Shown in pieces: positions 55,461 to 64,000 of a DNA stretch of 64,000 bases. The position numbers and the translations under genes are program-made. How positions within the stretch are numbered: the stretch's first letter is position 1; each line of letters starts with the position of its first letter. The notes beneath the pieces were generated by a model. The model was not told the origin of the DNA. It worked only from the letters and a program-made list of their open reading frames with translations, and ran no database searches. The stretch lies in NCBI GenBank assembly GCA_019750915.1, contig JAIENY010000047.1:1-64000 (forward strand), written 5' to 3'. This DNA comes from Xanthobacteraceae bacterium (GTDB taxonomy: Bacteria; Pseudomonadota; Alphaproteobacteria; Rhizobiales; Xanthobacteraceae).

Positions 55461-57050
55461 ATGACCGACCATCGCCGCGTCACCCGCGCACTGCTTTCCG
55501 TTTCCGACAAGACCGGCCTGATCGAGTTCGCACGCGCGCTCGCCGGCCACGGTATCGATCTCGTGTCCACCGGCGGCACCGCCAAAGCGATCGCCGACGC
55601 CGGTCTGAAAGTCACCGACGTTTCGGACCTGACGGGGTTTCCGGAAATGATGGACGGCCGGGTCAAGACCCTGCATCCAAAGGTGCACGGGGGACTGCTC
55701 GCGATCCGCGACAACGCCGAACACAAAAAAGCGATGGCCGACCACGATATCGCACCCATCGATCTTCTGGTCGTCAATCTCTATCCGTTCGAGGCCACGG
55801 TGCAGAAGGGTGCGGGATTCGAGGATTGCATCGAGAATATCGACATCGGCGGCCCCGCGATGATCCGCGCCGCCGCCAAGAACCACGACGATGTCGCAGT
55901 CGTTGTCGAGGCAAAGGACTATCGGGCGGTTCTCGATGAACTCGCCGCCAACAATGGCGCAACGACGCTGGCGCTGCGCAAGCGCCTTGCATCGAAGGCC
56001 TACGCGCGCACCGCAGCCTATGATGCTGCGATCTCGAACTGGTTCTCCGCGCAATTGAATATCGATGCGCCGGACTTCCGCGCCATCGGCGGCAAGCTGA
56101 GCGAGGCGTTGCGCTATGGCGAAAACCCGCACCAGAGCGCGGCGTTTTACGTCACCGCCGACCGGCGGCCCGGCGTTGCCACCGCAAAACAGGTGCAGGG
56201 CAAGCAGCTCTCCTACAACAACATCAACGACACCGACGCGGCTTATGAATGCGTGGCGGAGTTCGATCCCAAGCACAGCGCCGCCTGCGTCATCGTCAAA
56301 CACGCCAACCCGTGCGGCGTGGCCGAAGGCGAGGATCTCGTCGGCGCCTATCGCAAGGCGCTGGCCTGCGATTCGACTTCGGCGTTCGGCGGCATCGTCG
56401 CGGTGAACCGCACGCTGGATGCGGATGCCGCGCGCGCGATCACTGAAATCTTCACCGAAGTGATCATCGCGCCTGACGCGACCGACGAAGCCATCGCCAT
56501 CGTCGCCACGAAGAAGAACCTGCGCCTGTTACTCGCTGGCACTTTGCCGGATCCCCGCGCCAAGGGCCTGATTGCCAAGACCGTCGCCGGCGGCTTTCTG
56601 ATGCAATCGCGTGACAACGCGGTGGTCGACGACATGAAGCTGACGACCGTGACCACGCGCGCGCCGTCGAATGCCGAGTTGCGCGATCTGCGGTTTGCCT
56701 TCCGCGTTGCCAAGCACGTGAAGTCGAACACGATTGTTTATGCCAGGGACCTGTCCACCGTCGGCATCGGCGCGGGACAGATGAGCCGTGTCGATTCGGC
56801 GCGCATTGCCGTGCGGAAGGCCGAGGATGCCGCGAAGGAATCGGGTCTGCCTGCGCCGCTGACCAAGGGCTCGGTGGTGGCCTCCGATGCGTTCTTCCCG
56901 TTTGCCGATGGATTGCTGGTGGCGATCGAGGCCGGTGCGACGGCGGTGATTCAGCCCGGCGGCTCGATGCGCGATCAAGAGGTGATCGCGGCGGCGGATG
57001 AACACGGCATCGCCATGGTGTTCACCGGCACAAGGCATTTCAAGCACTGA
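55461..57050 (+). CDS. purH: AICAR transformylase/IMP cyclohydrolase
   Basis: 529 residues from ATG 55461. The start [16 protein letters not shown] (cyclohydrolase), [12 protein letters not shown], and F-K-H end with [10 protein letters not shown] (transformylase) identify PurH, the last two steps of purine synthesis. A frame open to 55425 adds a doubtful 12 residues. It converges on the MFS gene with no gap. Confidence 0.97.
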   Translation: MTDHRRVTRALLSVSDKTGLIEFARALAGHGIDLVSTGGTAKAIADAGLKVTDVSDLTGFPEMMDGRVKTLHPKVHGGLLAIRDNAEHKKAMADHDIAPIDLLVVNLYPFEATVQKGAGFEDCIENIDIGGPAMIRAAAKNHDDVAVVVEAKDYRAVLDELAANNGATTLALRKRLASKAYARTAAYDAAISNWFSAQLNIDAPDFRAIGGKLSEALRYGENPHQSAAFYVTADRRPGVATAKQVQGKQLSYNNINDTDAAYECVAEFDPKHSAACVIVKHANPCGVAEGEDLVGAYRKALACDSTSAFGGIVAVNRTLDADAARAITEIFTEVIIAPDATDEAIAIVATKKNLRLLLAGTLPDPRAKGLIAKTVAGGFLMQSRDNAVVDDMKLTTVTTRAPSNAELRDLRFAFRVAKHVKSNTIVYARDLSTVGIGAGQMSRVDSARIAVRKAEDAAKESGLPAPLTKGSVVASDAFFPFADGLLVAIEAGATAVIQPGGSMRDQEVIAAADEHGIAMVFTGTRHFKH

Positions 57051-58457
57051 TCACTGACGCACGCGCGCCAGCAGTCCGAGTCCCGCCAGGAAGAACACGA
57101 CCAAAACCGTCATCCCCGCCTTCTGGCTGGCGGTGACCGCCGTGACCACGCTGACAGCAAGCGGCGCGAAGAACGACGTCACCTTTCCCGACAGCGCAAA
57201 CAGTCCAAAGAATTGCGTGATCCGCTCTTCAGGTGCGAGGCGGATCAGAAGTGTGCGCGATGCGGCCTGCATCGGCCCCGCCGCGAAGCCGATGAACAGT
57301 CCCAGCAGCAGATAGACCTTCTCGGCGGGCGCGCCGAACAGCGGGCCGCCCGCGACCGGCGGCGCAACCTTGATCACAAAGAACAACGTATCGCGATCAA
57401 TCGAGAGTATAGCGACGCAGGCGAGCATCAGAATCGTGATGCTTCCGGCGATCACGGCCTTCGGCCCGAGCCTGTCGTCAAGCTTGCCGCCGAGCCATGC
57501 GCCGAGCGTGCCGGAAAACGCCAGCAGGATTCCGAACGTGCCGATCTGAATGGTCTGCCAGCCGAAGGTGCCCGCCGCATAAATTCCGCCGAATGCAAAC
57601 AGTGCCACCAGCGCGTCGGTATAAACCATGTTGGCGATCAGGAACGTCGCCATATTCGGCTGCGACGGCAGGCTTTTCAGCGTGGCGCGTAATTCGCTCA
57701 ACCCCTGACGGACTGCACCAAGCGCCGGCTTCTTCGCCGCGTGGTCGGGCGTCAAAAAAAACATCGGCAGGACGAACACGACAAACCACAAAGCCGTCAG
57801 CGGACCGGACATCCGGTCGCCCTCATGCATCGCCGGATCGAGACCGAACAACGGCTTCAGGCCAAATAGCGTGCGGCCGGTCGCCTCATTTGCCGCGAGA
57901 AAGCCAAGCACAATCACAAGGCTGATAATGCCGCCGACATAGCCCACGGCCCAACCGGTGCCGGACAGGCGGCCGATCTTCTCGGGCGGCACGAGATTGG
58001 GCATCATCGCATTGTTGAAGACAGTCGCGAATTCAGCGCCAATCGTCGCGACGCTGAATGCGATCAGCACCGGCACAATCACCGACGGATCGCCCGGCCT
58101 GCCGATCCACATCGCCGCCGATCCGACCACGAGTAGCGCACCGAACGCCGCGATCCACGGCTTGCGACGGCCCCCCGCGTCGGCGATCGCGCCCAGCACC
58201 GGTGAGAAAAACGCGATCAGAAACCCGGCGAAAGCCGTCGCATAGCCCCACAACGCCTGACCGGCGGCGGGCGTCGGTGCGATCGCAGTCGCGAAATAGG
58301 GCGCGAACACGAATGTGGTGATCAGAGTGAAATAAGGCTGCGCGGCCCAGTCGAACAAAACCCAGCCGATCACGGCGGAGCGCGGCGGATAAGTCACCTG
58401 CGCTGACGCCTCGGGGCCGCCGGCTGTCATATTCAACGTCAGGTTCAATTGCGTCAT
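57051..58457 (-). CDS. UMF1-type MFS transporter
   Basis: 468 residues, about twelve helices. W-V-L-F-D-W-A-A-Q-P-Y-F and N-A-M-M-P-N-L-V mark the UMF1/Atg22-like MFS family, of unknown substrate in bacteria (amino-acid efflux in yeast Atg22). It ends directly against purH. ggt lies divergently 68 bases away. Confidence 0.88.
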   Translation of the reverse strand: MTQLNLTLNMTAGGPEASAQVTYPPRSAVIGWVLFDWAAQPYFTLITTFVFAPYFATAIAPTPAAGQALWGYATAFAGFLIAFFSPVLGAIADAGGRRKPWIAAFGALLVVGSAAMWIGRPGDPSVIVPVLIAFSVATIGAEFATVFNNAMMPNLVPPEKIGRLSGTGWAVGYVGGIISLVIVLGFLAANEATGRTLFGLKPLFGLDPAMHEGDRMSGPLTALWFVVFVLPMFFLTPDHAAKKPALGAVRQGLSELRATLKSLPSQPNMATFLIANMVYTDALVALFAFGGIYAAGTFGWQTIQIGTFGILLAFSGTLGAWLGGKLDDRLGPKAVIAGSITILMLACVAILSIDRDTLFFVIKVAPPVAGGPLFGAPAEKVYLLLGLFIGFAAGPMQAASRTLLIRLAPEERITQFFGLFALSGKVTSFFAPLAVSVVTAVTASQKAGMTVLVVFFLAGLGLLARVRQ

Positions 58458-58525
58458 GTGATTGGCAAACTATCTTGGAGGATGCCGACCGTTTATAGAG
58501 CAGCCGACCCCGGAGCCAAAGCCGA

Positions 58526-60283
58526 ATGCCAATGAACACGCTCTCATTCTTCCGCTCTTTCTCGTTTGCGGTGCTCGCCGGATGCGCACTGGCCGCCGCT
58601 CCATCCGCCGCGCAGGATTTCCGCGTCGCGACCCCGCCGATCAACCTGTCGACCGCCCAGCCGATATTCGCGCAGCACGGCATAGTGGTGGCGCAAGAAA
58701 AAATCGCAGCCGCGATCGGCGCCGATATCCTCAAGCGCGGCGGTAACGCGGTGGATGCGGCGGTCGCGACGGGCTTTGCGATGGCCGTGACTTATCCACG
58801 CGCCGGTAATATCGGCGGCGGCGGCTTCATGGTGATTCATTTGGCCAGGGACCACAAAGATATCGCGCTGGACTATCGCGAGACGGCACCGGCGGCGGCG
58901 TCGCGTGACATGTTCCTCGGCGCCGATGGCAAACCCGATCCGAATAAATCGCAGCACAGCGCGCTCGGCATCGGCGTGCCGGGAACCGTCGCGGGTCTGT
59001 CGCTGGCGCTGCAGACCTACGGCTCGGGTAAATTCTCGCTGCGCGATCTGCTCGAACCGGCGATCAAGCTGGCACGCGATGGCTTTGTGCTGACGGACGA
59101 TCTCGCCGACACACTAACCGATGGTCAGAAGCTGGTTGCACGGTGGCCATCGGGCACTCAAATCTTTTCTCGCGCCGATGGCACACCGCTGCGCGAAGGC
59201 GACACCCTGATTCAAAGCGACCTCGCCGCGACGCTGCAAGCCATCGCGGACAGTGGGCCGTTCGGCTTTTACGATGGTCCGGTTGCCGAGAAACTCGTCG
59301 ACGGCATCCGTGCTGCCGGGGGCATCATCACCCGTGAGGATTTGAAGTCCTATCGGGCGCAATGGCGCGAGCCGGTGCGCGGTAATTATCGCGGCTATGA
59401 CATCGTCTCGATGCCGTTGCCGTCTTCGGGCGGAACGGTGCTGGTCGAGGCGCTGAACATTCTGGAAGGCTTCGACCTGCCGCATCTGGGGGCGCAGACC
59501 CCTGCTTCGCTTCACGTCCTGATCGAAGCGATGAAGCGCGCCTATGCCGATCGCGCGCGCTATCTCGGCGACCCCGCATTCAGCAACGCGCCGCTGATAC
59601 AATTGCTGTCCAAAGACTATGCCGCCAAACAGCGCGCCTCGATCGAGCTCGCAAGGGCCACACCCGCCGCAGCCATTTTCACGCCTGCGCCGGTCCCCCA
59701 TGAAGGCACCAACACCACCCATTTCTCCGTGGTCGATGCCGACGGCAATGCAGTGAGCAACACCTACACGCTGAACTTCAGCTACGGAGTCGGTCTTGTC
59801 GCGCCAGGGACGGGCGTTCTCCTGAATAATGAGCTCGACGATTTTACCGCAGCACCCGGCGCGTCGAACGCCTACGGCCTCGTCGGATACGAAGCGAACC
59901 TTCCCGGCCCGGGCAAGCGGCCGCTGTCATCGATGACGCCGACCATCGTGCTGAAGGACGGCAAGCCGGTGCTTGTGACAGGTTCGCCCGGTGGCAGCCG
60001 CATCATCTCGACAACGCTGCAGGTGATCGTCAACGTTCTCGATCATCACCTGAATGTCGCGCAGGCCGTCGATCTGCCGCGCCTGCATGATCAATGGCTG
60101 CCGGACGAAGTGCGCGTGGAGCACGGTTTTCCATCGGCAACACTCGATGCGCTCACGGCCATGGGGCACAAGATCGCGATTCCGATGGGGCAGACCTCCG
60201 CCAATTCGATCGCGGTGACGGACAGCGGCAAGTTCGGTGCGCCGGATCCGCGAACAAGGGGCGCGGACGCCGCCGGATATTGA
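58526..60283 (+). CDS. ggt: Gamma-glutamyltransferase
   Basis: 585 residues: signal peptide to A-A-Q-D-F (about residue 31), L-K-R-G-G-N-A-V-D-A-A-V-A, then the maturation/catalytic T in N-T-T-H-F-S-V-V-D-A-D-G-N-A-V-S and L-N-N-E-L-D-D-F. It is a periplasmic N-terminal nucleophile hydrolase that self-cleaves before the Thr and transfers gamma-glutamyl from glutathione. ATG 58526 or 58532. Confidence 0.93.
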   Translation: MPMNTLSFFRSFSFAVLAGCALAAAPSAAQDFRVATPPINLSTAQPIFAQHGIVVAQEKIAAAIGADILKRGGNAVDAAVATGFAMAVTYPRAGNIGGGGFMVIHLARDHKDIALDYRETAPAAASRDMFLGADGKPDPNKSQHSALGIGVPGTVAGLSLALQTYGSGKFSLRDLLEPAIKLARDGFVLTDDLADTLTDGQKLVARWPSGTQIFSRADGTPLREGDTLIQSDLAATLQAIADSGPFGFYDGPVAEKLVDGIRAAGGIITREDLKSYRAQWREPVRGNYRGYDIVSMPLPSSGGTVLVEALNILEGFDLPHLGAQTPASLHVLIEAMKRAYADRARYLGDPAFSNAPLIQLLSKDYAAKQRASIELARATPAAAIFTPAPVPHEGTNTTHFSVVDADGNAVSNTYTLNFSYGVGLVAPGTGVLLNNELDDFTAAPGASNAYGLVGYEANLPGPGKRPLSSMTPTIVLKDGKPVLVTGSPGGSRIISTTLQVIVNVLDHHLNVAQAVDLPRLHDQWLPDEVRVEHGFPSATLDALTAMGHKIAIPMGQTSANSIAVTDSGKFGAPDPRTRGADAAGY

Positions 60284-60418
60284 ATTGATCAACCTCGCGT
60301 TCATCTGCCTCAGCGGGACGATGTCAAAAACGGAGCCGTTCTGTCTTTCCCCGCATGGCACGCCGTAGACGCCCGCGCGTGCTAATAAGTTATCTGATCT
60401 CAGCTTGAGGGAAACGCC

Positions 60419-61318
60419 ATGAATTCGCTGCACGGCAAGACCTTGTTCATCACCGGCGGCAGCCGCGGCATCGGACTCGCCATCGCGCTTCGCGCCGCAC
60501 GCGACGGCGCCAATATCGTCATCGCGGCAAAAACCACTGCACCGCAGCCGAAACTCGATGGCACGATCTTCACTGCAGCCGATCAGATTCGCGAAGCCGG
60601 CGGCAACGCTTTGCCGATCGCCTGTGATATTCGCGACGAGGCCCAGGTCATCGCGGCGGTCGATCAGGCCGTAAAGACGTTCGGCGGAATCGATATCTGC
60701 ATCAACAACGCCAGCGCCATCAGCCTGTCGCCGGTTCAGGCCACTGACATGAAGCGGTTCGATCTGATGATGGCGATCAACGCGCGCGGCACTTTCATGG
60801 TGTCGAAATACTGTATTGCGCATCTGAAGAAGGCGGCCAATCCGCACATCCTGATGCTGTCGCCGCCGCTCGACATGACAGCAAAGTGGTTCGCGCCGTT
60901 TACCGCCTACTCCATGGCGAAGTACGGCATGAGCATGAGCGTGCTGGGGCTGGCGGGCGAACTGAAGTCTGACGGAATCGCAGTCAACGCGTTGTGGCCT
61001 CGGACCACAATCGCAACCGCCGCCGTCGGCAACCTGCTCGGCGGCGAGGCGATGATGCGTGCGAGCCGCAAGCCGCAGATCGTCGCCGACGCGGCGTATG
61101 TGATCCTGACAAAGCCCGCGCGCGAATTCTCCGGGCAGTTCTGTATCGACGACACGTTGCTGGCGGCGCATGGCGTCACCGATTTTGACGGCTATCGCGT
61201 CGATCCATCTGTTCCGCTGATGCCCGACTTCTTTGTGCCGGATGACAGCGTGCCGCCGCCCGGCGTGGATATCAGGCCGATGCCGCCGCTCGGCGCGATA
61301 TCAACAGCGGCGCGGTAG
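60419..61318 (+). CDS. Short-chain dehydrogenase (HSDL2-like)
   Basis: 299 residues. F-I-T-G-G-S-R-G-I-G is the NADP motif, N-N-A-S-A-I-S replaces the usual N-N-A-G, and Y-S-M-A-K-Y-G holds Tyr/Lys. The extended C-terminus (V-D-P-S-V-P-L-M-P-D-F-F) is typical of the HSDL2-like branch linked to fatty-acid metabolism. Substrate unknown. Confidence 0.88.
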   Translation: MNSLHGKTLFITGGSRGIGLAIALRAARDGANIVIAAKTTAPQPKLDGTIFTAADQIREAGGNALPIACDIRDEAQVIAAVDQAVKTFGGIDICINNASAISLSPVQATDMKRFDLMMAINARGTFMVSKYCIAHLKKAANPHILMLSPPLDMTAKWFAPFTAYSMAKYGMSMSVLGLAGELKSDGIAVNALWPRTTIATAAVGNLLGGEAMMRASRKPQIVADAAYVILTKPAREFSGQFCIDDTLLAAHGVTDFDGYRVDPSVPLMPDFFVPDDSVPPPGVDIRPMPPLGAISTAAR

Positions 61319-61523
61319 CGATTGCACTCGTTTCGAGGAGTGACTCAGCTGACGTTGACGCAGCCTGCGGCCGCTTGAGCGGCGCGGCGATCCGCCGCTT
61401 CGTTTGGGTGCAATGGCCCGACTATTTCATCCGTATGAAAATCAGAAGCGGGTGCCGTCGCGTGATGACCGACAAGCCAGCCCAGTGAGATCGATCCTTC
61501 TGACCGTCGAGCCAACTATTAAT

Positions 61524-61563
61524 ATCCGGGTAATATTGACGGCTTATTCTACCCGGGTATAAT
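61524..61563 (+). promoter_or_regulatory. Near-consensus promoter with CCGGGTA repeats
   Basis: TTGACG (61536) and TATAAT (61558) are separated by 16 bases. A palindrome TACCCGGGTA overlaps the -10, and a second CCGGGTA lies upstream of the -35. This fits a strong promoter under repressor control, for the DUF2239 gene 40 bases downstream. Confidence 0.7.
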
Positions 61564-61602
61564 AAGCAAATTGTCACTGATTCGTCATGGATACCTTTCG
61601 AT

Positions 61603-62214
61603 ATGGCTCGCCAACCTGCGATAATTGCCTTCGACGACGATCGATGTATCGCCTCGGGCGACATGGTCGACGTCGCAACCCGAGTGAAACAAACACTTAG
61701 CGCCCAGCCGCACGCCCGAATTCTTATATTCGACATCGACACCAGCCACCCGGTCGAGATCGACTTCCGCGGTTCGATTGCGGATGTCACGGCGCGGCTG
61801 CGCGAATCGCTCACCCAAGACTCCGCGCGCGCGGCCGAACCGACGCCCCGTGGACCGGGCCGGCCGAAGCTCGGCGTCGTGGCCCGCGAAATCACCCTGT
61901 TGCCCCGGCACTGGGACTGGCTGGCAGCGCAGTCCGGCGGTGCTTCCGTCACGCTGCGCAAAATGATCGACGATGCACGGCGCACCACATCCGTCCAGGA
62001 CTATCAGCGCGGTCTTCAGGAGGCGGTGCATCGTTTCATGTCGGCGATGGCGGGCGACAAGCCGCGTTATGAAGACGCGCTGCGGGCGCTTTACGCCAAT
62101 GACGGCGTGCGCTTTCATGCGTTGATTGCCGATTGGCCCTGTGACGTGCGCCGCCATGTCGAGCGGCTGACATCCGACCTGTTTCGCGTGACACAGGACA
62201 CGAAACGGGCCTGA
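61603..62214 (+). CDS. DUF2239 family protein
   Basis: 203 residues. P-R-G-P-G-R-P-K-L-G-V-V-A-R-E-I-T-L-L-P-R-H-W-D-W-L is the DUF2239 core; the R-G-x-G-R-P-K part resembles an AT-hook. Family function is unknown, possibly DNA-associated. A near-consensus promoter lies just upstream. It abuts yjbQ end to end with no gap. Confidence 0.88.
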   Translation: MARQPAIIAFDDDRCIASGDMVDVATRVKQTLSAQPHARILIFDIDTSHPVEIDFRGSIADVTARLRESLTQDSARAAEPTPRGPGRPKLGVVAREITLLPRHWDWLAAQSGGASVTLRKMIDDARRTTSVQDYQRGLQEAVHRFMSAMAGDKPRYEDALRALYANDGVRFHALIADWPCDVRRHVERLTSDLFRVTQDTKRA

Positions 62215-62685
62215 TCAGTGCGCCGCGCTGCCGATGAATTGCAGGACAATGTCGCGGCGATGCGGCCGCGCGCGATGCTCGATCAGATAAACGCCCTGCC
62301 AGGTGCCAAGCGCCATCACCCCTTGCGTGACCGGAATTTGGAGGCTGCATGACGTCAGCATCGCCTTGATATGCGCGGGCATGTCGTCCGGGCCTTCGCT
62401 GTCGTGAATCCAGCCGCCGTCTTCCGGAGCCAACCGATTCAGCACCGTCATCAGGTCCTTCAGCACATCGGGATCGGCATTCTCCTGAATCGTCAACGAC
62501 GCAGACGTGTGGCGGACAAAGACCGTCAGCGCTCCGGCCTGCGCTTCCGTCTCGCGCAGAAACTGGCGAATATCGGCGGTAATATCGAGAAAACCACGAT
62601 GCGGCGTCTCGATGGTCAGTGTCGATGTCGCGATGCTCTCGGGCTTGACGGTTACGATCGGCGTGAAGCGCCCCGTGATCCTCAT
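62215..62685 (-). CDS. YjbQ family protein
   Basis: 156 residues. V-F-V-R-H-T-S-A-S-L-T-I-Q-E-N-A-D-P-D-V and L-G-T-W-Q-G-V-Y-L-I-E-H-R are the UPF0047/YjbQ signature with conserved His and Asp/Glu. Some members have thiamine-phosphate synthase activity. Its ATG overlaps the stop of the frameshifted DUF1810 gene (ATGA). Confidence 0.9.
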   Translation of the reverse strand: MRITGRFTPIVTVKPESIATSTLTIETPHRGFLDITADIRQFLRETEAQAGALTVFVRHTSASLTIQENADPDVLKDLMTVLNRLAPEDGGWIHDSEGPDDMPAHIKAMLTSCSLQIPVTQGVMALGTWQGVYLIEHRARPHRRDIVLQFIGSAAH

Positions 62686-63100
62686 CGGTCTTGAATCCTT
62701 GCCAGTGTCGCGTCATCGAAGCGTCCGGCAAAGTATTTTTCAATAGCGCCGGCGAAGCCATCATCCTTGCGGCCCACTGCGCAAACAGCGTCATGCTGGA
62801 GCCGAATTTCAAATCGTCCGGATGACCGAAGATGTCATGCACGGTCTTTCCGTTCACGGCGTTGACCAGCGCGGTGCATTCGCGAAGCCGTCCTCCAAGC
62901 AACGGATGATGGAGATAGGCGGCGGCCTCCTCGCGCGAGGCGATGGCATATTTCTGCGCCATTGCGCTGGAGCCGAGGCCTTCGATCTGCGGAAAGATAA
63001 ACCACATCCAGTGCGTTCGCTTCTGTCCCGCGCGCAGCTCATCGAGTACGCGGTCATAGCGCGGCCACTGGGCATCCAGAAAGCGCTGAAGATCGCCCAT
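62682..63100 (-). pseudogene. DUF1810 family protein, frameshifted
   Basis: Starting at ATG 63100, M-G-D-L-Q-R-F-L-D-A-Q and H-W-M-W-F-I-F-P-Q-I-E-G-L-G are intact DUF1810. After S-M-T-L-F-A-Q (near 62775-62785) the family C-terminus D-D-G-F-A-G-A-I-E-K-Y-F-A-G-R-F-D-D-A-T-L-A appears in another frame. The gene is 419 bases, one short of 140 codons. A single-base deletion or a sequencing error explains it. The restored frame ends ATGA-coupled to yjbQ. Confidence 0.85.
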
Positions 63101-63236
63101 GTCATATTCATCCGGCGACAAAGACGAACAACGCCGCAACAGGCCGATGGTTGTCGTCAGGATGCGCGTCATTCAGCCCGGCTCTCATGCTGGAGCGCCG
63201 GATTTTTATGCCAATGATCTTCGCTTTGAAGATTTC

Positions 63237-63311
<75 letters not shown>

Positions 63312-63534
63312 ATCACAGATAGTCCGGGGCGCGTCTGCGCCACCGGGGCGCCACCTATGCCAAAAGCGATCTGACAATGCAACAGGCTGGGCGTGTTTTT
63401 CTCTTCGCCCATCGGCTGGCGGATGTTCCGGGAACGATTTCAAGCATTTCCGCGATTGAAAACCCCCGGGCAGCCGCCATTTATGTCCCAGACCGTGGTA
63501 AACTCCCACACTCCATCAAGCAGGACAGCACGAC

Positions 63535-64000
63535 GTGACCATACTCGACCAGAACGACAGCCCGGCCGGCGCGATCCCGCCGGATCTGATCAAGGACACC
63601 ACGACACAGACATTCGTGCAGGATGTGATCGAGGAATCGAAACGCCAGCCGGTGCTGATCGATTTCTGGGCGCCATGGTGCGGACCGTGCAAACAGTTGA
63701 CCCCCGTCCTGGAGAAGGCGGTTCGCGCGGCCAAGGGCAAGGTCAAGCTGGTCAAAATGAACATCGACGAGCATCCGGCGGTTCCCGGCCAGATGGGCAT
63801 CCAGTCGATTCCGGCCGTGATCGCCTTTGTCGATGGCCAGCCTGCCGACGGCTTCATGGGCGCGGTGCCGGAAGGACAGGTCAACGCCTTCATCGAGAAA
63901 CTGACCAAGGGCGTGCCCGGCGGCGCGGACGATTTTCTGGCCGAGGCCGAGGCGCTGCTGGCCGAGGGTGATGCTGCGACCGCCGCCTCGATCTATGCGG
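63535..64000 (+). CDS. Thioredoxin/TPR chaperedoxin (CnoX-like), N-terminal part
   Basis: 155 codons, cut by the right edge. D-F-W-A-P-W-C-G-P-C-K is a thioredoxin active site with two Cys, and I-P-A-V-I-A-F-V-D-G-Q follows. After the Trx domain a helical L-A-E-A-E-A-L-L-A-E-G-D-A-A-T starts, the TPR part of YbbN/CnoX, which protects folding proteins under oxidative stress. GTG 63535 is the first usable start after an in-frame stop. Confidence 0.9.
   Translation, partial: MTILDQNDSPAGAIPPDLIKDTTTQTFVQDVIEESKRQPVLIDFWAPWCGPCKQLTPVLEKAVRAAKGKVKLVKMNIDEHPAVPGQMGIQSIPAVIAFVDGQPADGFMGAVPEGQVNAFIEKLTKGVPGGADDFLAEAEALLAEGDAATAASIYA

Noticed and set aside
59927-61171. 414-codon minus-strand frame across ggt and SDR genes
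   Set aside because: Spans two clear plus-strand genes; no recognisable domain.
62036-62681. Downstream extension of the DUF1810 frame to 378 codons
   Set aside because: Beyond the frameshift it runs antisense to DUF2239 and in the wrong frame of yjbQ; the family C-terminus is in the other frame.

Overview
The window is a high-GC (low-60s percent by eye) alphaproteobacterial chromosome segment. Gene content and protein wording (IalB-type invasion protein, TAXI-type binding protein, COG4223 between hemD and hemY, DUF1674, FixK-like box on a cyd operon, CnoX-type thioredoxin) point to the Bradyrhizobiaceae/Nitrobacteraceae (Afipia, Bradyrhizobium or Rhodopseudomonas relatives). The genus cannot be fixed from the sequence alone.

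Layout. 1-25 kb is mostly housekeeping: the end of an FkbM methyltransferase, an OmpA-like Pro-rich protein, argG, a PAP2 phosphatase, rlmN-ialB, phhB, an orphan TAXI protein, a divergent response regulator/Crp pair, typA, ppa, folD-DUF167-yggT, tRNA-Ala(CGC), an alpha/beta hydrolase-OsmC fusion, and a cytochrome bd operon (cydP-cydA-cydB-cydX-ybgE-like) behind an FNR/FixK-type box. Three of the cyd genes are very small.

25.4-33.3 kb is an accessory island and the most interesting part: GT25 glycosyltransferase, radical SAM protein, a divergent DUF6065-like protein, four tandem micro-genes, GT2 glycosyltransferase, ATP-grasp enzyme, lysophospholipid-type acyltransferase and cytochrome P450. 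The micro-genes (14-22 codons) each have their own Shine-Dalgarno sequence and all encode M-x(2,4)-L-[ML]-G-Pro(6-10) followed by a short variable tail. They end at a dedicated terminator. I propose an uncharacterised polyproline peptide system, either RiPP-like precursors with tailoring enzymes or ribosome-stalling peptides. The peptide genes are seen directly; their role is inference.

33.4-41 kb is a catabolic/regulatory module: two paralogous MFS transporters in opposite orientation, an LLM flavin oxidoreductase, a Crp/Fnr regulator flanked by two matching palindromes, and an enolase-superfamily enzyme plus IclR regulator behind an IclR-like palindrome. A gene-poor 650 bp leads to tRNA-Thr(CGT).

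41-64 kb returns to core genes: hemD-COG4223-hemY (no hemC here), tsaD-gpsA-EVE-methyltransferase, acs, L,D-transpeptidase, nuclease, DUF1674, rsmB-heparinase-purH, UMF1 transporter, ggt, SDR, DUF2239, yjbQ behind a frameshifted DUF1810 gene, tRNA-Gly(GCC), and the start of a CnoX-like thioredoxin. No CRISPR array, rRNA or insertion sequence was seen.
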